A stretch of DNA of 64,000 nt from Rhizobium skierniewicense (GCF_014196515.1 NZ_JACIDV010000002.1:372001-436000); one strand, 5' to 3'. Counted from the first letter of the stretch, positions 27,084-36,542 are shown. Notes: generated from the letters alone by a model not told the origin. A program made the numbers and translations.

Positions 27084-29977
27084 TAGCGCTCTTTCAAAAG
27101 CCGAAGCGCCGCATCCGGCGTATCCGGCGTGCCAAACAGGAAGCTTTGCCCGTAATGACAGTTCATGCGGGCAAGCTCTGCGGCGTCCTCAGGTGTCTCT
27201 ATACCCTCGGCAACCACCTGCATGTCCAGAGCACGCGCCATGGCGATGATGGAGCGCAGCAGCACATTTCGCTTGTCGCTGGTGTTGGCGACCAACGCCT
27301 TGTCCAGCTTGATCGTGTCGAACGGAAAACGCGTGAGATAGGCAAGCGACGAGTAACCCGTGCCGAAATCATCAAGAGCGAGGCTGAGGCCCGTTTCCTT
27401 CAGCTTCGCCAGCACCAGCCGCGCCTGTTCAGGGTTCTCCATGACGATGGATTCGGTCAACTCCAGCTTCAGCTGTTTAGGGTTGCAGCGGGTCCGCTGC
27501 AACATGCTGCGGACATCATTGTAGAGTTCGTTGTTCAAAAGCTGGGCGCTGGAAATATTCACCGATATGAAGATCGGCAGCTTGTCGATGGCATGCTGCC
27601 AGTCCATCAGATCATTCGCCGCGCGCTCCAGCGCAAACATACCCAAGGGTTCGATAAGCCCCGAAGCCTCGGCTATCGGGATGAATTCGCTTGGCGGTAT
27701 GGCGCCGCGCTTGGGGTGCTCCCAGCGCATCAGCGCCTCAAAACCGGCCAGATCGCCATTGTCGAGCTTGATGATCGGCTGGTAGGCGAGCGACAGTTCC
27801 TTGCGCTCGATCGCACGGCGCAGATCGCTCTCCATTTGCAAGCGGTCGGTGCCGGACGTCCGGAAAGCGGGACGAAAGGGCTCGACCCGGTTGCCACCAG
27901 CGCGCTTGGCCCGGTACATGGCAAGCTCTGCGTCGCTCAAAAGACCGGCGGCATTCTCCTGCTGGTCGATCCATGACACCAGGCCGATGGATGCGGTCAA
28001 GACGATTTCGCGATTGGCGAAGTTGATCGGGACCATGATGGCCTTGTTCACCGCCTCGGCAAAATCAGCAACACGCTGCGGGTCGCGCTCCGACACCAGA
28101 ATGAGACCGAACTCGTCGCCAGAAAGACGTGCGAGCGTATCCTGTGGTTTCAGCAGACGTCGCAGACGGCGGGTCAGCGCGATCAGAATATTGTCACCAG
28201 CGGCAATGCCCAGCGTGTCGTTGACCAGCTTGTAACGGTCAATATCGATGGCCATCACCGTCGGGCGAACGGTTTCGCCTTCCGGCGCGAGGTTGAGCAC
28301 CGATTGCAGGCGGTCGAGAAAGACCTGACGGTTTGGAAGACCGGTCAGATTGTCGCTCAACGCATCCTGCAACAGCCGCTCGATGGAGTTCTTCTGTTCG
28401 GTAATATCGGTGATGGTCCCGACGCAACGGATGATTTCGCCGTTTGAGCCCAGCACGGGTCGCGCGCGAATTTGCAGCCAGTGGAAATGCCCGTCTTCGG
28501 CCCGGATGCGGAATTCGTGGTTGAGGCGTCCCTTGCGATGATCAAGCAGGACGTCGAGCGTCGCCTTGAAGCGGTCGCGGTCATCGGGATGCAGACGCGG
28601 AATCCAGTTTCGTGCAGCACCATGCATGGTGCCGGGGTTCAGTCCGAGCCTGACAGAAACATCGGGCGTTGTGACGATACGGTCACGCGTTACGTCCCAG
28701 TCCCAAACGGTGTCACCGCTTCCGGTCAACGCAAGCGATTGCCGCTCTAGATCCGAAAACAGGCCCTGCTGGTAAGCGCTGCCCGCAAAGGCATGCTGAA
28801 TAACGGTAAAGCCGATCAAGAGCACGATCAGCACAAGTCCACCGCCAAGGGCAGGTTGTACAATGTCGTTGTCCAGTTGCCCAGTGACCGTCAGCCAGCT
28901 TCCAAACAGCCAGACCAGAATGAGGGCCCAGGATGGCACCAGCAAAATGGCACGGTCATAACGGTTGAATCCGAGATAGATGATCAGCACCAGCCCTGCG
29001 GTCGCCGTGAGCGCAAAGGAAAGCCGGGCAATGCCCGACGCTATGGAAGGATCATAAATGGCGACGCCAAACAGCGCACCGAGCCCGATGATCCACGCAA
29101 ATGTCGCATAACCCAGATGCGCGTGCCATCGGTTCAGGTTCAGATAGGTAAACAGGAAGACCACGAAACTGGAAGCGAGCGCCACCTCGGCACCCGCGCG
29201 CCATATTCGCACGTCGCTGGACGTCACGGTAATCAGCTTTTCCAGAAAGCCAAAATCCACGCAGATATAGGCAAGAACCGCCCAGGACAGTGCTGCCGAT
29301 GCGGGCAGAACGGAGGTGCCTCTGACAACGAAGAGAATGGTGAGGAGAACGGCGAGAAGACCGGCAATCCCAAGGACGATGCCGCGATACAGCGTGAAAG
29401 CGTTGATTGTGTCCTTGTAGGCTTCCGGTTCCCACAGATAGATTTGCGGCAATTGCGGCGTGGAAAGTTCCGCCACGAAGGTGATGACGGCGCCGGGGTT
29501 CAGTGTGATGCGAAACACATCGGCGTCAGGGCTCGGCTGCCGGTCCAGCGCAAAGCCTTCGCTTGGAGTGATCGCGATGATGCGTTGCGAACCGAGATCG
29601 GGCCAGAAAAGCTTGGAATTTACCAGACGGAAATGCGGCGCGACAATCACGCGTTCCAACTGCTCTTCGGACACGTTGGCAAGTGCAAAGACCGCCCAGT
29701 CGCCCTGATGTGTGGGCGAAGAGGCCCGCACCTCGATGCGCCGTCGAATGCCGTCCGGGCCGGGAGCGGTGGAGACCTGGAAGGCCTCTCCCTGATTGGC
29801 ATGGATATCGGTCGTCGCGGTCAGGTCCAGTGCGGTGTCGTCGCGGGAGATTTTCACGGGCTCGAAGGCGTGGGCTTGTGCGGCAAAAAACACGCAGACA
29901 AGCATCAGGGGCAAAAAGCGCGCTGCGGCCACAAAACGTCCAACGAGGCGCGACGCAAGGCTTATATATCTCATCAA
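27062..29977 (-). CDS. Membrane GGDEF-EAL protein with 7TM sensor and PAS domain
   Basis: A 971-residue c-di-GMP protein. After a signal peptide comes an extracellular domain (about 40-190), a group of seven to eight membrane helices (195-395), a PAS domain (415-540), a GGDEF domain with the active-site variant SGDEF near residue 620, and an EAL domain from about 720. The EAL residues needed for hydrolysis are present: FEALMRW, the Asn of ISVNIS, ELTES, LDDFGTGYSS, KLDK and EGIET. It is therefore probably a phosphodiesterase, with the GGDEF part regulatory or weakly active. It starts 1 base after the GNAT gene stop. Confidence 0.92.
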   Translation of the reverse strand: MMRYISLASRLVGRFVAAARFLPLMLVCVFFAAQAHAFEPVKISRDDTALDLTATTDIHANQGEAFQVSTAPGPDGIRRRIEVRASSPTHQGDWAVFALANVSEEQLERVIVAPHFRLVNSKLFWPDLGSQRIIAITPSEGFALDRQPSPDADVFRITLNPGAVITFVAELSTPQLPQIYLWEPEAYKDTINAFTLYRGIVLGIAGLLAVLLTILFVVRGTSVLPASAALSWAVLAYICVDFGFLEKLITVTSSDVRIWRAGAEVALASSFVVFLFTYLNLNRWHAHLGYATFAWIIGLGALFGVAIYDPSIASGIARLSFALTATAGLVLIIYLGFNRYDRAILLVPSWALILVWLFGSWLTVTGQLDNDIVQPALGGGLVLIVLLIGFTVIQHAFAGSAYQQGLFSDLERQSLALTGSGDTVWDWDVTRDRIVTTPDVSVRLGLNPGTMHGAARNWIPRLHPDDRDRFKATLDVLLDHRKGRLNHEFRIRAEDGHFHWLQIRARPVLGSNGEIIRCVGTITDITEQKNSIERLLQDALSDNLTGLPNRQVFLDRLQSVLNLAPEGETVRPTVMAIDIDRYKLVNDTLGIAAGDNILIALTRRLRRLLKPQDTLARLSGDEFGLILVSERDPQRVADFAEAVNKAIMVPINFANREIVLTASIGLVSWIDQQENAAGLLSDAELAMYRAKRAGGNRVEPFRPAFRTSGTDRLQMESDLRRAIERKELSLAYQPIIKLDNGDLAGFEALMRWEHPKRGAIPPSEFIPIAEASGLIEPLGMFALERAANDLMDWQHAIDKLPIFISVNISSAQLLNNELYNDVRSMLQRTRCNPKQLKLELTESIVMENPEQARLVLAKLKETGLSLALDDFGTGYSSLAYLTRFPFDTIKLDKALVANTSDKRNVLLRSIIAMARALDMQVVAEGIETPEDAAELARMNCHYGQSFLFGTPDTPDAALRLLKERYQVVKRA

Positions 29978-29978
29978 T

Positions 29979-30569
29979 CTACTGCGTCCCGCCGGGATTT
30001 TGCTTGTCGGTGATGAGGGAGAACATGAGGTGGTCCCGCCACTCGCCGTTTATTTTCAGATATTCCCGCAAGAGACCTTCCTGCTGAAACCCGGCGTTTT
30101 CAAGCAGCCGTATGCTTTTGAAGTTCTCTGGAATACAGGCTGCCTCAATACGGTGCAACTGAAGTCCGTTGAAGATATAGGGTATTACCAGCTTTAATGC
30201 GGCAGACATATGGCCTTGGGCTGCATATGGCTGTCCCATCCAGTATCCGATCATGCAGCTTTGCGCCGCACCCCGGCGGATATGGCCAATGGTGATACCG
30301 CCGAGAAGCACTTGCTGGCTATTGAACAGAAGAAGAGACACCGCCATTCCCGAGGAAAACTCCTGGGAATTTCGCGTTACACGCACCCGGTAGGAACTTT
30401 CTGTCAACTCATCGCTGCGCCATGTCGGCTCCCATGGTTGCAGGAACTGTCGGCTTTCCGAACGCAACTGATACCATTGTCGGTAATCAGAATAGCGCGG
30501 CAATCTCAGCAGATAATCGGCATTGCGAAGTTCCGGTGTATCGCTGTTGCGGGAAAGGAAACGCAGCAT
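29979..30569 (-). CDS. GNAT N-acetyltransferase, RimJ-like
   Basis: The protein of 196 residues has the GNAT fold of ribosomal-protein Ser/Ala acetyltransferases. The acetyl-CoA region GYWMGQPYAAQGHMSAAL (Q/R-x-x-G-x-G/A type) and the IEAACIPENFKSIRLLENAGF motif match the RimJ/RimL subfamily. The substrate could be a ribosomal protein N-terminus or a small molecule. It lies between the M16 protease gene and the GGDEF-EAL gene on one strand, with a 1-base gap to the latter. Confidence 0.88.
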   Translation of the reverse strand: MLRFLSRNSDTPELRNADYLLRLPRYSDYRQWYQLRSESRQFLQPWEPTWRSDELTESSYRVRVTRNSQEFSSGMAVSLLLFNSQQVLLGGITIGHIRRGAAQSCMIGYWMGQPYAAQGHMSAALKLVIPYIFNGLQLHRIEAACIPENFKSIRLLENAGFQQEGLLREYLKINGEWRDHLMFSLITDKQNPGGTQ

Positions 30570-30616
30570 GTAAGGTCAGACCTCATCCACTTGCCACGGA
30601 TACTTGCCGCTAGGCG

Positions 30617-31912
30617 TTAGCCGTTTGCCATTTTGATGGACGGCGTTGCGGAAAGCTCTGCCGTGATATCCGAAAGCGGCAAGAGGTTTTCCAACGGGCC
30701 GATGGCGGATAACGTCGGAACTGTATCGAAAAACAGACGTCCTGCAAGATCGGTCAATCGTCCGGTCGTGATATCCCCCAGGCGCTGCATCATTTCGTCA
30801 TTCGGAATAGGCCTGCCGTAGAGCATCATCTGCCTTGCGATCTGTCCGGCGCGCGCCGCAGGGCTTTCCTGACCCATCAAAAGCTGGGCTCGGATCTGCG
30901 CCCGGGCACGATCGATTTCTTCCTGATGAATGGTCTGCGATGATTTGCGAAGTTCGTCGATAATCACGGGAACCAGTTCCGGCAGGTCGCTACTGCCGGT
31001 AGCGGCGTGAATCCCGAAGATGCCGGTATCGGAAAAGCCCCAATGGAACGCATAGACCGAATAGCAAAGGCCGCGATATTCACGCACTTCCTGGAAAAGC
31101 CGCGAAGACATGCCGCCGCCGAGAATATTGGCGAGGATCTGCGAACAGTAGAAGTCGCGTGCGTGGTAGGCCTTGCCCTCGAAACCGAGAAGCACCTGAG
31201 CATCCATCAAATCGCGTGTCTCACGGATCTCGCCACCGGTGTAGATGGCTTGCTCCATGACCGGCGTTGCGGCTGGCATCTGTGGCAGGCCAGCGAAACG
31301 CTCCTCGACCTGCTTGACGAAACGATCATGATCCACCGCACCCGCAGCCACCACGAAGATACGGTCAGTCGTATAATTGCGGGCGAGATAATGGCGGATC
31401 TGACCAGTCGTGAAGGACTGCACGGTATTGGGCGTGCCCAGAATGGGTCGGCCAATGGTTTGATCGCGATAGGCGACGCCGGAAAAATTGTCGAACAGCA
31501 CGTCGTCGGGCGTGTCTGTGGCGGCCCCGATTTCCTGCAGAATAACGTTTTTTTCCCGTTCCAGCTCCGCCTCATCGAAAGCGGATTCCGTCAGGATATC
31601 GGCAAGGATATCGACGGCGAGTGGAACATGGTCTTTCAGAACGCGGGCATAATAGGATGTCGTCTCTGTCGATGTCGCAGCATTGACCTCGCCACCGACA
31701 TTTTCGATCTGCTCGGCGATCTGCCTGGCTGTACGCCGCGCGGTGCCCTTGAATGCCATGTGCTCAAGCAGATGCGCGATGCCATGCTCGTCATCGGTCT
31801 CGTTGCGGGAACCGGACTTGATCCACACTCCGAGCGCAACGCTTTCCAAATGCGGCATTTTTTCCGTAACAACGGTCAACCCGGACGAAAGCCGGGTTAC
31901 ATTTACACTCAT
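30617..31912 (-). CDS. M16 family zinc protease (processing-peptidase-like)
   Basis: A metalloprotease of 431 residues of the pitrilysin/MPP family. The inverted zinc motif HxxEH is HLLEHMAFKG with the downstream Glu in the helix ENVGGEVNAATSTETTSYY. The second half has the glycine-rich GGGMSSRLFQEVRE loop of MPP-beta-like proteins. ATG 31912 follows GGAAAG, and an in-frame start further upstream would run into the thrC end. It follows thrC by 16 bases, a conserved alphaproteobacterial pair. Confidence 0.93.
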   Translation of the reverse strand: MSVNVTRLSSGLTVVTEKMPHLESVALGVWIKSGSRNETDDEHGIAHLLEHMAFKGTARRTARQIAEQIENVGGEVNAATSTETTSYYARVLKDHVPLAVDILADILTESAFDEAELEREKNVILQEIGAATDTPDDVLFDNFSGVAYRDQTIGRPILGTPNTVQSFTTGQIRHYLARNYTTDRIFVVAAGAVDHDRFVKQVEERFAGLPQMPAATPVMEQAIYTGGEIRETRDLMDAQVLLGFEGKAYHARDFYCSQILANILGGGMSSRLFQEVREYRGLCYSVYAFHWGFSDTGIFGIHAATGSSDLPELVPVIIDELRKSSQTIHQEEIDRARAQIRAQLLMGQESPAARAGQIARQMMLYGRPIPNDEMMQRLGDITTGRLTDLAGRLFFDTVPTLSAIGPLENLLPLSDITAELSATPSIKMANG

Positions 31913-31928
31913 ATCACGTCTTTCCGCG

Positions 31929-33329
31929 TCACTCACTCTTGGCACGAGCGTGCTTGCCGATGAAAGTTTCCACGGCGTTCAGCTCAGCATCCAGAATGTC
32001 GAAACGCTCCTCCCGGTTCATCAGATCAGCAAGCCATACTGGAAGGGCAGGATCGATTTCGCAAGCAGATTTTACAGCGGCCGGAAATTTCGCTGGATGC
32101 GCAGTGGCCAATGTCACCATAGGAGTGCTTGATTTTTCGTGCTTTTTCGCAACGAAGACAGCGGATGCCGTGTGCGGGTCCAACAGGTAACCCGTCTCGG
32201 CCAGCGTGTCTCTGATCGTCGCCGCAACCTGCTTTTCCGTGGCCCGACCGGCGCGGAAATCACGCTTGATCATCTTCATCGCCTTATCGGAAATCTCGAA
32301 AGCGCCCGATTGCTTCAAGCCGTCCATGGAGCGTTTGACGGCGCTGGCATCGCGATCATAGGCTTCAAACAGAAGGCGTTCGAAGTTGGACGAAATCTGA
32401 ATGTCCATTGAAGGAGATGTCGTTGCGTGCACGCCGCGCATCTCATAGCGGCCCGTCTTCAGCGTACGCGCCAGAATGTCGTTGTCATTGGTCGCAATCA
32501 CCAGCTTGTCGATCGGCAGGCCCATCTGCTTGGCGACGTAGCCCGCGAAAATGTCGCCGAAATTGCCGGTCGGAACCGTAAACGATACCTTGCGGTCCGG
32601 TCCACCCAGCGAAAGCGACGCGGTAAAGTAATAGACCACCTGCGCCATGATGCGCGCCCAGTTGATGGAGTTCACGCCCGAAAGCTTGACGCTATCGCGG
32701 AACTTTACATCGTTGAACATGTCTTTGACGAGGTTCTGGCAATCATCGAAATTGCCGTGGACGGCAACGGCATGCACATTGGACGCCGTGGAACTGGTCA
32801 TCTGGCGCTGCTGCACCGGCGATACCTTGCCATGCGGAAAGAGGATGAAGATGTCGGTCCGCTCACGGCCCGCAAAAGCGTCGATGGCGGCACCGCCGGT
32901 ATCACCAGAGGTCGCGCCGACAATGGTCGCGCGTTCATTGCGCTGCGTCAGCGTATAATCCATCAACCGGGCGATGAGCTGCATCGCCACGTCCTTGAAG
33001 GCGAGGGTGGTGCCGTGAAAAAGTTCGAGAATAAAGGAGTTCGGCCCGGTCTGCACCAAAGGGACGACAGCAGGATGCCGAAACGTGGCGTAGGCGTCAT
33101 CGATCATGGAACGGAACGTCTCTGCCGGAATCTCGCCGCCGGTGAAGCGGTAGAGAACCTCGAAGGCGACCTCCTGATAGGATTTTCCGCGAAGCGCCCG
33201 GATTTCCTTTTTCGACATCGTCGGCCATTTGCGGGGAACGTACAATCCGCCATCACGCGCCAGACCCGCCAATAGCGCGTCGGAAAAACCCAGCGATGGG
33301 GCGCTGCCCCTGGTCGATACATATTCCAC
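31929..33329 (-). CDS. thrC: Threonine synthase
   Basis: A PLP enzyme converting O-phosphohomoserine to threonine. The start is set at GTG 33329, whose product begins MEYVSTRGSAPSLGF like known threonine synthases and which follows AAGGGA; an in-frame upstream extension lacks family similarity. The PLP lysine lies in TTLAFKDVAMQ, and the phosphate-binding TGNFGDIFAGY and ATSGDTGGAAI loops are clear. The length of 466 is normal. It is first in a block with the M16 protease, GNAT and GGDEF-EAL genes. Confidence 0.96.
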   Translation of the reverse strand: MEYVSTRGSAPSLGFSDALLAGLARDGGLYVPRKWPTMSKKEIRALRGKSYQEVAFEVLYRFTGGEIPAETFRSMIDDAYATFRHPAVVPLVQTGPNSFILELFHGTTLAFKDVAMQLIARLMDYTLTQRNERATIVGATSGDTGGAAIDAFAGRERTDIFILFPHGKVSPVQQRQMTSSTASNVHAVAVHGNFDDCQNLVKDMFNDVKFRDSVKLSGVNSINWARIMAQVVYYFTASLSLGGPDRKVSFTVPTGNFGDIFAGYVAKQMGLPIDKLVIATNDNDILARTLKTGRYEMRGVHATTSPSMDIQISSNFERLLFEAYDRDASAVKRSMDGLKQSGAFEISDKAMKMIKRDFRAGRATEKQVAATIRDTLAETGYLLDPHTASAVFVAKKHEKSSTPMVTLATAHPAKFPAAVKSACEIDPALPVWLADLMNREERFDILDAELNAVETFIGKHARAKSE

Positions 33330-33537
33330 GAGAGTGTCCCTTGTCGTCAGCAGCCTATCCGTCGGAAACTCGAAATTGGAGGGTTCCAAAAGCAATTTGC
33401 AAAATTCCAGCAAATCCGAACGCAACCAATCGATTTTTTCCAGCGCCGCTGCTATAGACCATCGCCGACAGGCACGAAAGGCCAATAAATGGGTTCTCTG
33501 GTCCTGTATCGGGATAGTTTTTGAAGGGTTGAACAGA

Positions 33538-34113
33538 GTGACAGGGAATATTTTGCGTTTGTCCGCTACGATATCGCTGCTAGCGGTGCTTGCAGGTTGC
33601 AACTCTTCCAATCCGTCGGATTCGATGTCGGTGAATCCACCGGCAGCTCAAGCGGTGGCGCCCGTCGTCCAGGCCAATTGCCCCACCATCACCATTCTCG
33701 ACGGCACCGCCGTTCGCCGCGTCTACGCGGGCGGCGCAAAGGACGATGCATCCAAGCTCGTCTACCAGGCCTCGCTGTCCGACACGACCCGCTCTTGCAG
33801 CATGAGCGAGGCTACGCTGACGGTCAATGTTCTCGCCCAGGGCCGCCTCGTTCCCGGCCCGCTTTCCAAGCCGGGCCGCATCACCCTCCCGATCCGCGTG
33901 ACGGTGAAGGACGGCGACGGCGAGATCTTTTCGCAGGTCACCAACTTCCCGGTCGACCTTCCAGCCGGTGACGCTGGCACGCAATTCATTTTCAACAACC
34001 CGAACGTCGCCATTCCCAACGCCCCGGGCGGTGCATCGCGCCAGACGAACGTGTTCATCTCATTCGATGAAGGCGGTGCACAGGCCGGTTCGAAAAAAGG
34101 TCGGCGCGGTTAA
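33538..34113 (+). CDS. Conserved rhizobial lipoprotein
   Basis: A signal peptide (ILRLSATISLLAVLAGC) with a perfect LAGC lipobox is followed by a low-complexity stretch and a beta-rich domain of about 130 residues (ITILDGTAVRRVYAGGAKD, later NVFISFDEGG). I do not recognise a functional family. GTG 33538 is used, but a TTG at 33553 has a better spaced CAGGGA site and gives a shorter signal. It is divergent from thrC with about 210 bases between the genes. Confidence 0.78.
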   Translation: MTGNILRLSATISLLAVLAGCNSSNPSDSMSVNPPAAQAVAPVVQANCPTITILDGTAVRRVYAGGAKDDASKLVYQASLSDTTRSCSMSEATLTVNVLAQGRLVPGPLSKPGRITLPIRVTVKDGDGEIFSQVTNFPVDLPAGDAGTQFIFNNPNVAIPNAPGGASRQTNVFISFDEGGAQAGSKKGRRG

Positions 34114-34251
34114 GTTTTCTCAGAGAAGGTTGGTTGGTGTCTAAAGCCCTGCGGCTTTGCGCAGCGTCTTAATCATCCGGCCTTGCCGCCTTTTCCGCTT
34201 TCCCGGAAGCGAGCGCTGCGGCAAAACCTCTCTCACAGGTCACACGTCTGT

Positions 34252-34941
34252 TCACGCCACGCCAGCCCACTCGGACAGCGCTTCGATCGTTGCAGGCAGG
34301 TCCTGCATGCGGGCAATCACTGTCTCTGCACCGGCATCCGTCAGCCGGTCTGCGTGGCTGGGGTAGGTGTGCGAGGCGCCGGTGAAGCCGATGACGCGCA
34401 TGCCCGCCGCTCTGGCGCCGGTGATGCCGTGCACGGAGTCTTCCACCACAACCACGCGGTCCGGCGAGATGTTGAACTGCTGTGCGCCATGCAGGAAGAT
34501 GTCGGGCTTCGGCTTGACGCGATCGGCACCCAGATCCTTGGCGGAATAGATATGACCTTCGAAATATGGCTTGAGGCCGACCTTGGTCAGCATCATGTCC
34601 AGCCGGGCGCTGGAGGAATTGGAGCATATGCAGCGTGGCAGCGTCAGGCGCGAAAGCGCTGTCTTCACACCCTCGATGACCTTCACGTCGCGCTCGAGCC
34701 GTGCATCCAGAAGCTTCTCGGATTTCTCCAGAAGAGAGGCGGACAGCGGAATGCTGGCTTCGCGTTCCACTTCCAGCAGAATGTTCTTCCACGTCATGCC
34801 GGAAAAGCGCTCACCCATTTCCTCGGTCGAAATAGGGTAGCCCGCGTCTGTCAGCAGGCGCGATTCGACTTGGGCCGCGATGATTTCGGAATCGACGAGA
34901 ACGCCGTCACAGTCGAAAATGATGAGGTCAAAGCCGCTCAT
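34252..34941 (-). CDS. HAD-superfamily hydrolase (subfamily IA)
   Basis: The 229 residues show motif I LIIFDCDGVLVDSE, motif II ICSNSSSARL, motif III lysine in RVKPKPDIFLH and motif IV VVVEDSVHGITGA. The layout matches phosphoglycolate phosphatase and beta-phosphoglucomutase relatives; the substrate is not predictable. ATG 34941 is followed directly by motif I. It is divergent from bioR. Confidence 0.88.
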   Translation of the reverse strand: MSGFDLIIFDCDGVLVDSEIIAAQVESRLLTDAGYPISTEEMGERFSGMTWKNILLEVEREASIPLSASLLEKSEKLLDARLERDVKVIEGVKTALSRLTLPRCICSNSSSARLDMMLTKVGLKPYFEGHIYSAKDLGADRVKPKPDIFLHGAQQFNISPDRVVVVEDSVHGITGARAAGMRVIGFTGASHTYPSHADRLTDAGAETVIARMQDLPATIEALSEWAGVA

Positions 34942-35103
34942 GGGCTCTCCTTAGCGATTGGATATGAAGGAAAGGATCGTTATCGGATTGTTGGGGCGCT
35001 TTTAGACCAAATGGCTTGTAAGCTCAACCGATGCCACTGCACACGAGCTTTGCACGCGCTGTGCCTTGCTCGACAAGTCTCAAGCCGCACTTTATGTCAC
35101 ATT

Positions 35104-35784
35104 ATGGCCAAAACTCCGAAGATGAAACCCGAAGACACCATCGCCGCTAAGATCAGCCGCAGATTGGCGGACCGCATTGTGCGCGGCGAGCTGGCGCCAG
35201 GAGAGCGGTTGCGACAGGATCATGTCGCCGAGGAATTCGGTGCCTCGCATGTGCCCGTGCGCGAGGCGTTTCGCCGTCTGGAAGCGCAAGGACTTGCCGT
35301 CAGTATTCCGCGCCGTGGTGTAAGGGTTGCGGATTTCGGTTTGGGCGATGTTCAGGAGGTGGCCGAGATGCGGGCGGCACTGGAAGTGCTGGCGCTTCGC
35401 CACGCCATTCCCAACCTGACGACCGCTATCCTGGATGAGGCTGAAGCGGCGACACTGGCTGGCGACAGAGCGATGGATGTCCGGCAATGGGAGGAGGCCA
35501 ACCGCCGTTTTCACCGGCTCATTACCGCACCCTGCAACATGCCGAGATTGATGGACACCATCGATGGTCTCCACGCCGCAAGCGCCCGCTTTCTGTTTTC
35601 CGCTTGGCGGGCGGGGTGGGAGCGACGGACCGACACGGACCACCGCGCCATTATTGACGCCCTGCGCGGCAACCGGGCGGAAGAGGCAACCCGCATTCTG
35701 GACGGGCACGTTCAGTGGATCGGCCGAACGGCGATCCGCACGCCAACGGGATCGACCCGCGACGCTTTTGCGATTGTCGGATAA
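35104..35784 (+). CDS. bioR: BioR, GntR-family biotin repressor
   Basis: A GntR/FadR-type regulator of 226 residues with an N-terminal winged helix (RGELAPGERLRQDHVAEEFGASHVPVREAFRRLEAQGL) and a C-terminal all-helical FCD ligand domain. BioR replaces BirA as the biotin regulator in many alphaproteobacteria and binds TTATCTATAA-type boxes. Two such boxes lie directly downstream, around the bioY promoter, which supports the assignment. ATG 35104 begins the conserved sequence; no ribosome site is evident, so a short leader or leaderless start is possible. Confidence 0.9.
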   Translation: MAKTPKMKPEDTIAAKISRRLADRIVRGELAPGERLRQDHVAEEFGASHVPVREAFRRLEAQGLAVSIPRRGVRVADFGLGDVQEVAEMRAALEVLALRHAIPNLTTAILDEAEAATLAGDRAMDVRQWEEANRRFHRLITAPCNMPRLMDTIDGLHAASARFLFSAWRAGWERRTDTDHRAIIDALRGNRAEEATRILDGHVQWIGRTAIRTPTGSTRDAFAIVG

Positions 35785-35785
35785 A

Positions 35786-35795
35786 TTATAGATAA
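35786..35795. promoter_or_regulatory. BioR box 1
   Basis: TTATAGATAA, one base after the bioR stop codon, matches the BioR consensus TTAT(C/A)(T/G)ATAA exactly. It is 151 bp, centre to centre, from box 2. Confidence 0.8.
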
Positions 35796-35936
35796 TTTAA
35801 AATCACCCTATCGATTTGATTTTGAAAGATTTTTGTCAAATCTGCCCACATGGGGCGATGTCCGCACCGTGAATGGAGAAGCTCTTGTCTGGATTTAAAA
35901 GTATTTTGGGGTATCAATTGTGTCGTTGCTAAAAGA

Positions 35937-35946
35937 TTATCTATAA
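35937..35946. promoter_or_regulatory. BioR box 2 on the bioY promoter
   Basis: TTATCTATAA matches the BioR operator exactly. Its last bases form a TATAAT -10 element (35942-35947), with a weak -35 TTGTGT at 35918-35923, so bound BioR would block RNA polymerase. The bioY ATG follows 17 bases later. Confidence 0.88.
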
Positions 35947-35963
35947 TTTTAGAAGGAGACATC

Positions 35964-36542
35964 ATGACAACACATATTCGCAGCGCCTATCCAGGCTTTC
36001 TCGATCTTTCGTCAAGATCCGTCGTCCAGCAGGCTTTGTTCGTTGTTGCCGGAACATTGGTGTTGGCACTGGCCTCTAAAACTGCTGTGCCGATGGTGCC
36101 CGTGCCGATCACCATGCAGACGTTTGCGATCACGATGATCGGTGCTCTCTACGGCTGGCGTCTCGGTACGTTGACTGTGCTTGCCTGGTTGGGACAGGCC
36201 CTGCTCGGACTTCCGGTTCTGGCGGGGTCATCGTCCGGCCTTATGCCTTTTGTCGGACCGACTGCCGGCTACCTCGTTTCTTTTCCAATCATGGCAGCGC
36301 TAGTCGGCTTCTTGACGGAAAAAGCGATCAACGGTCATCGCCCCTTCGCCGGCTTCCTGCTCCACTTAGGCGCAAATGTGCTGGGTCTTGCCCTCGGCTG
36401 GGCATGGCTGGCAGGTCTGTTGGGTGCTGAAAAAGCCTGGATTGCAGGCGTTGCCCCCTTCATTCTCGGCGCTGTGCTGAAATCCGCTCTTGCCGCTGCG
36501 GTTCTGAAGCTTCTGGCGCCGCGTAAAGAGGTTACCCGTTGA
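35964..36542 (+). CDS. bioY: Biotin transporter BioY
   Basis: The substrate-binding membrane component of a biotin ECF transporter, 192 residues with about six helices. Family segments are AVPMVPVPITMQTFAITMIGALYGWRLG, LGLPVLAGSSSGLMPFVGPTAGYLVSFP and the C-terminal LGAVLKSALAAAVLK. No bioM/bioN genes are adjacent, so it may act alone, as solitary BioY proteins can, or with subunits encoded elsewhere. ATG 35964 follows AGAAGGAGA. It is regulated by BioR through box 2. Confidence 0.95.
   Translation: MTTHIRSAYPGFLDLSSRSVVQQALFVVAGTLVLALASKTAVPMVPVPITMQTFAITMIGALYGWRLGTLTVLAWLGQALLGLPVLAGSSSGLMPFVGPTAGYLVSFPIMAALVGFLTEKAINGHRPFAGFLLHLGANVLGLALGWAWLAGLLGAEKAWIAGVAPFILGAVLKSALAAAVLKLLAPRKEVTR

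Noticed and set aside
28793..30013. 406-codon frame antisense to the GGDEF-EAL gene
   Set aside because: Low-complexity charged product opposite the membrane-helix region; a by-product of GC-rich codon use.
33330..33611. N-terminal extension of threonine synthase by 94 residues
   Set aside because: The extra residues do not resemble threonine synthases, and GTG 33329 has a good ribosome site and a family-like start.
34183..35103. Upstream extension of bioR to 533 residues
   Set aside because: It is antisense to the HAD gene; the GntR domain begins after ATG 35104.
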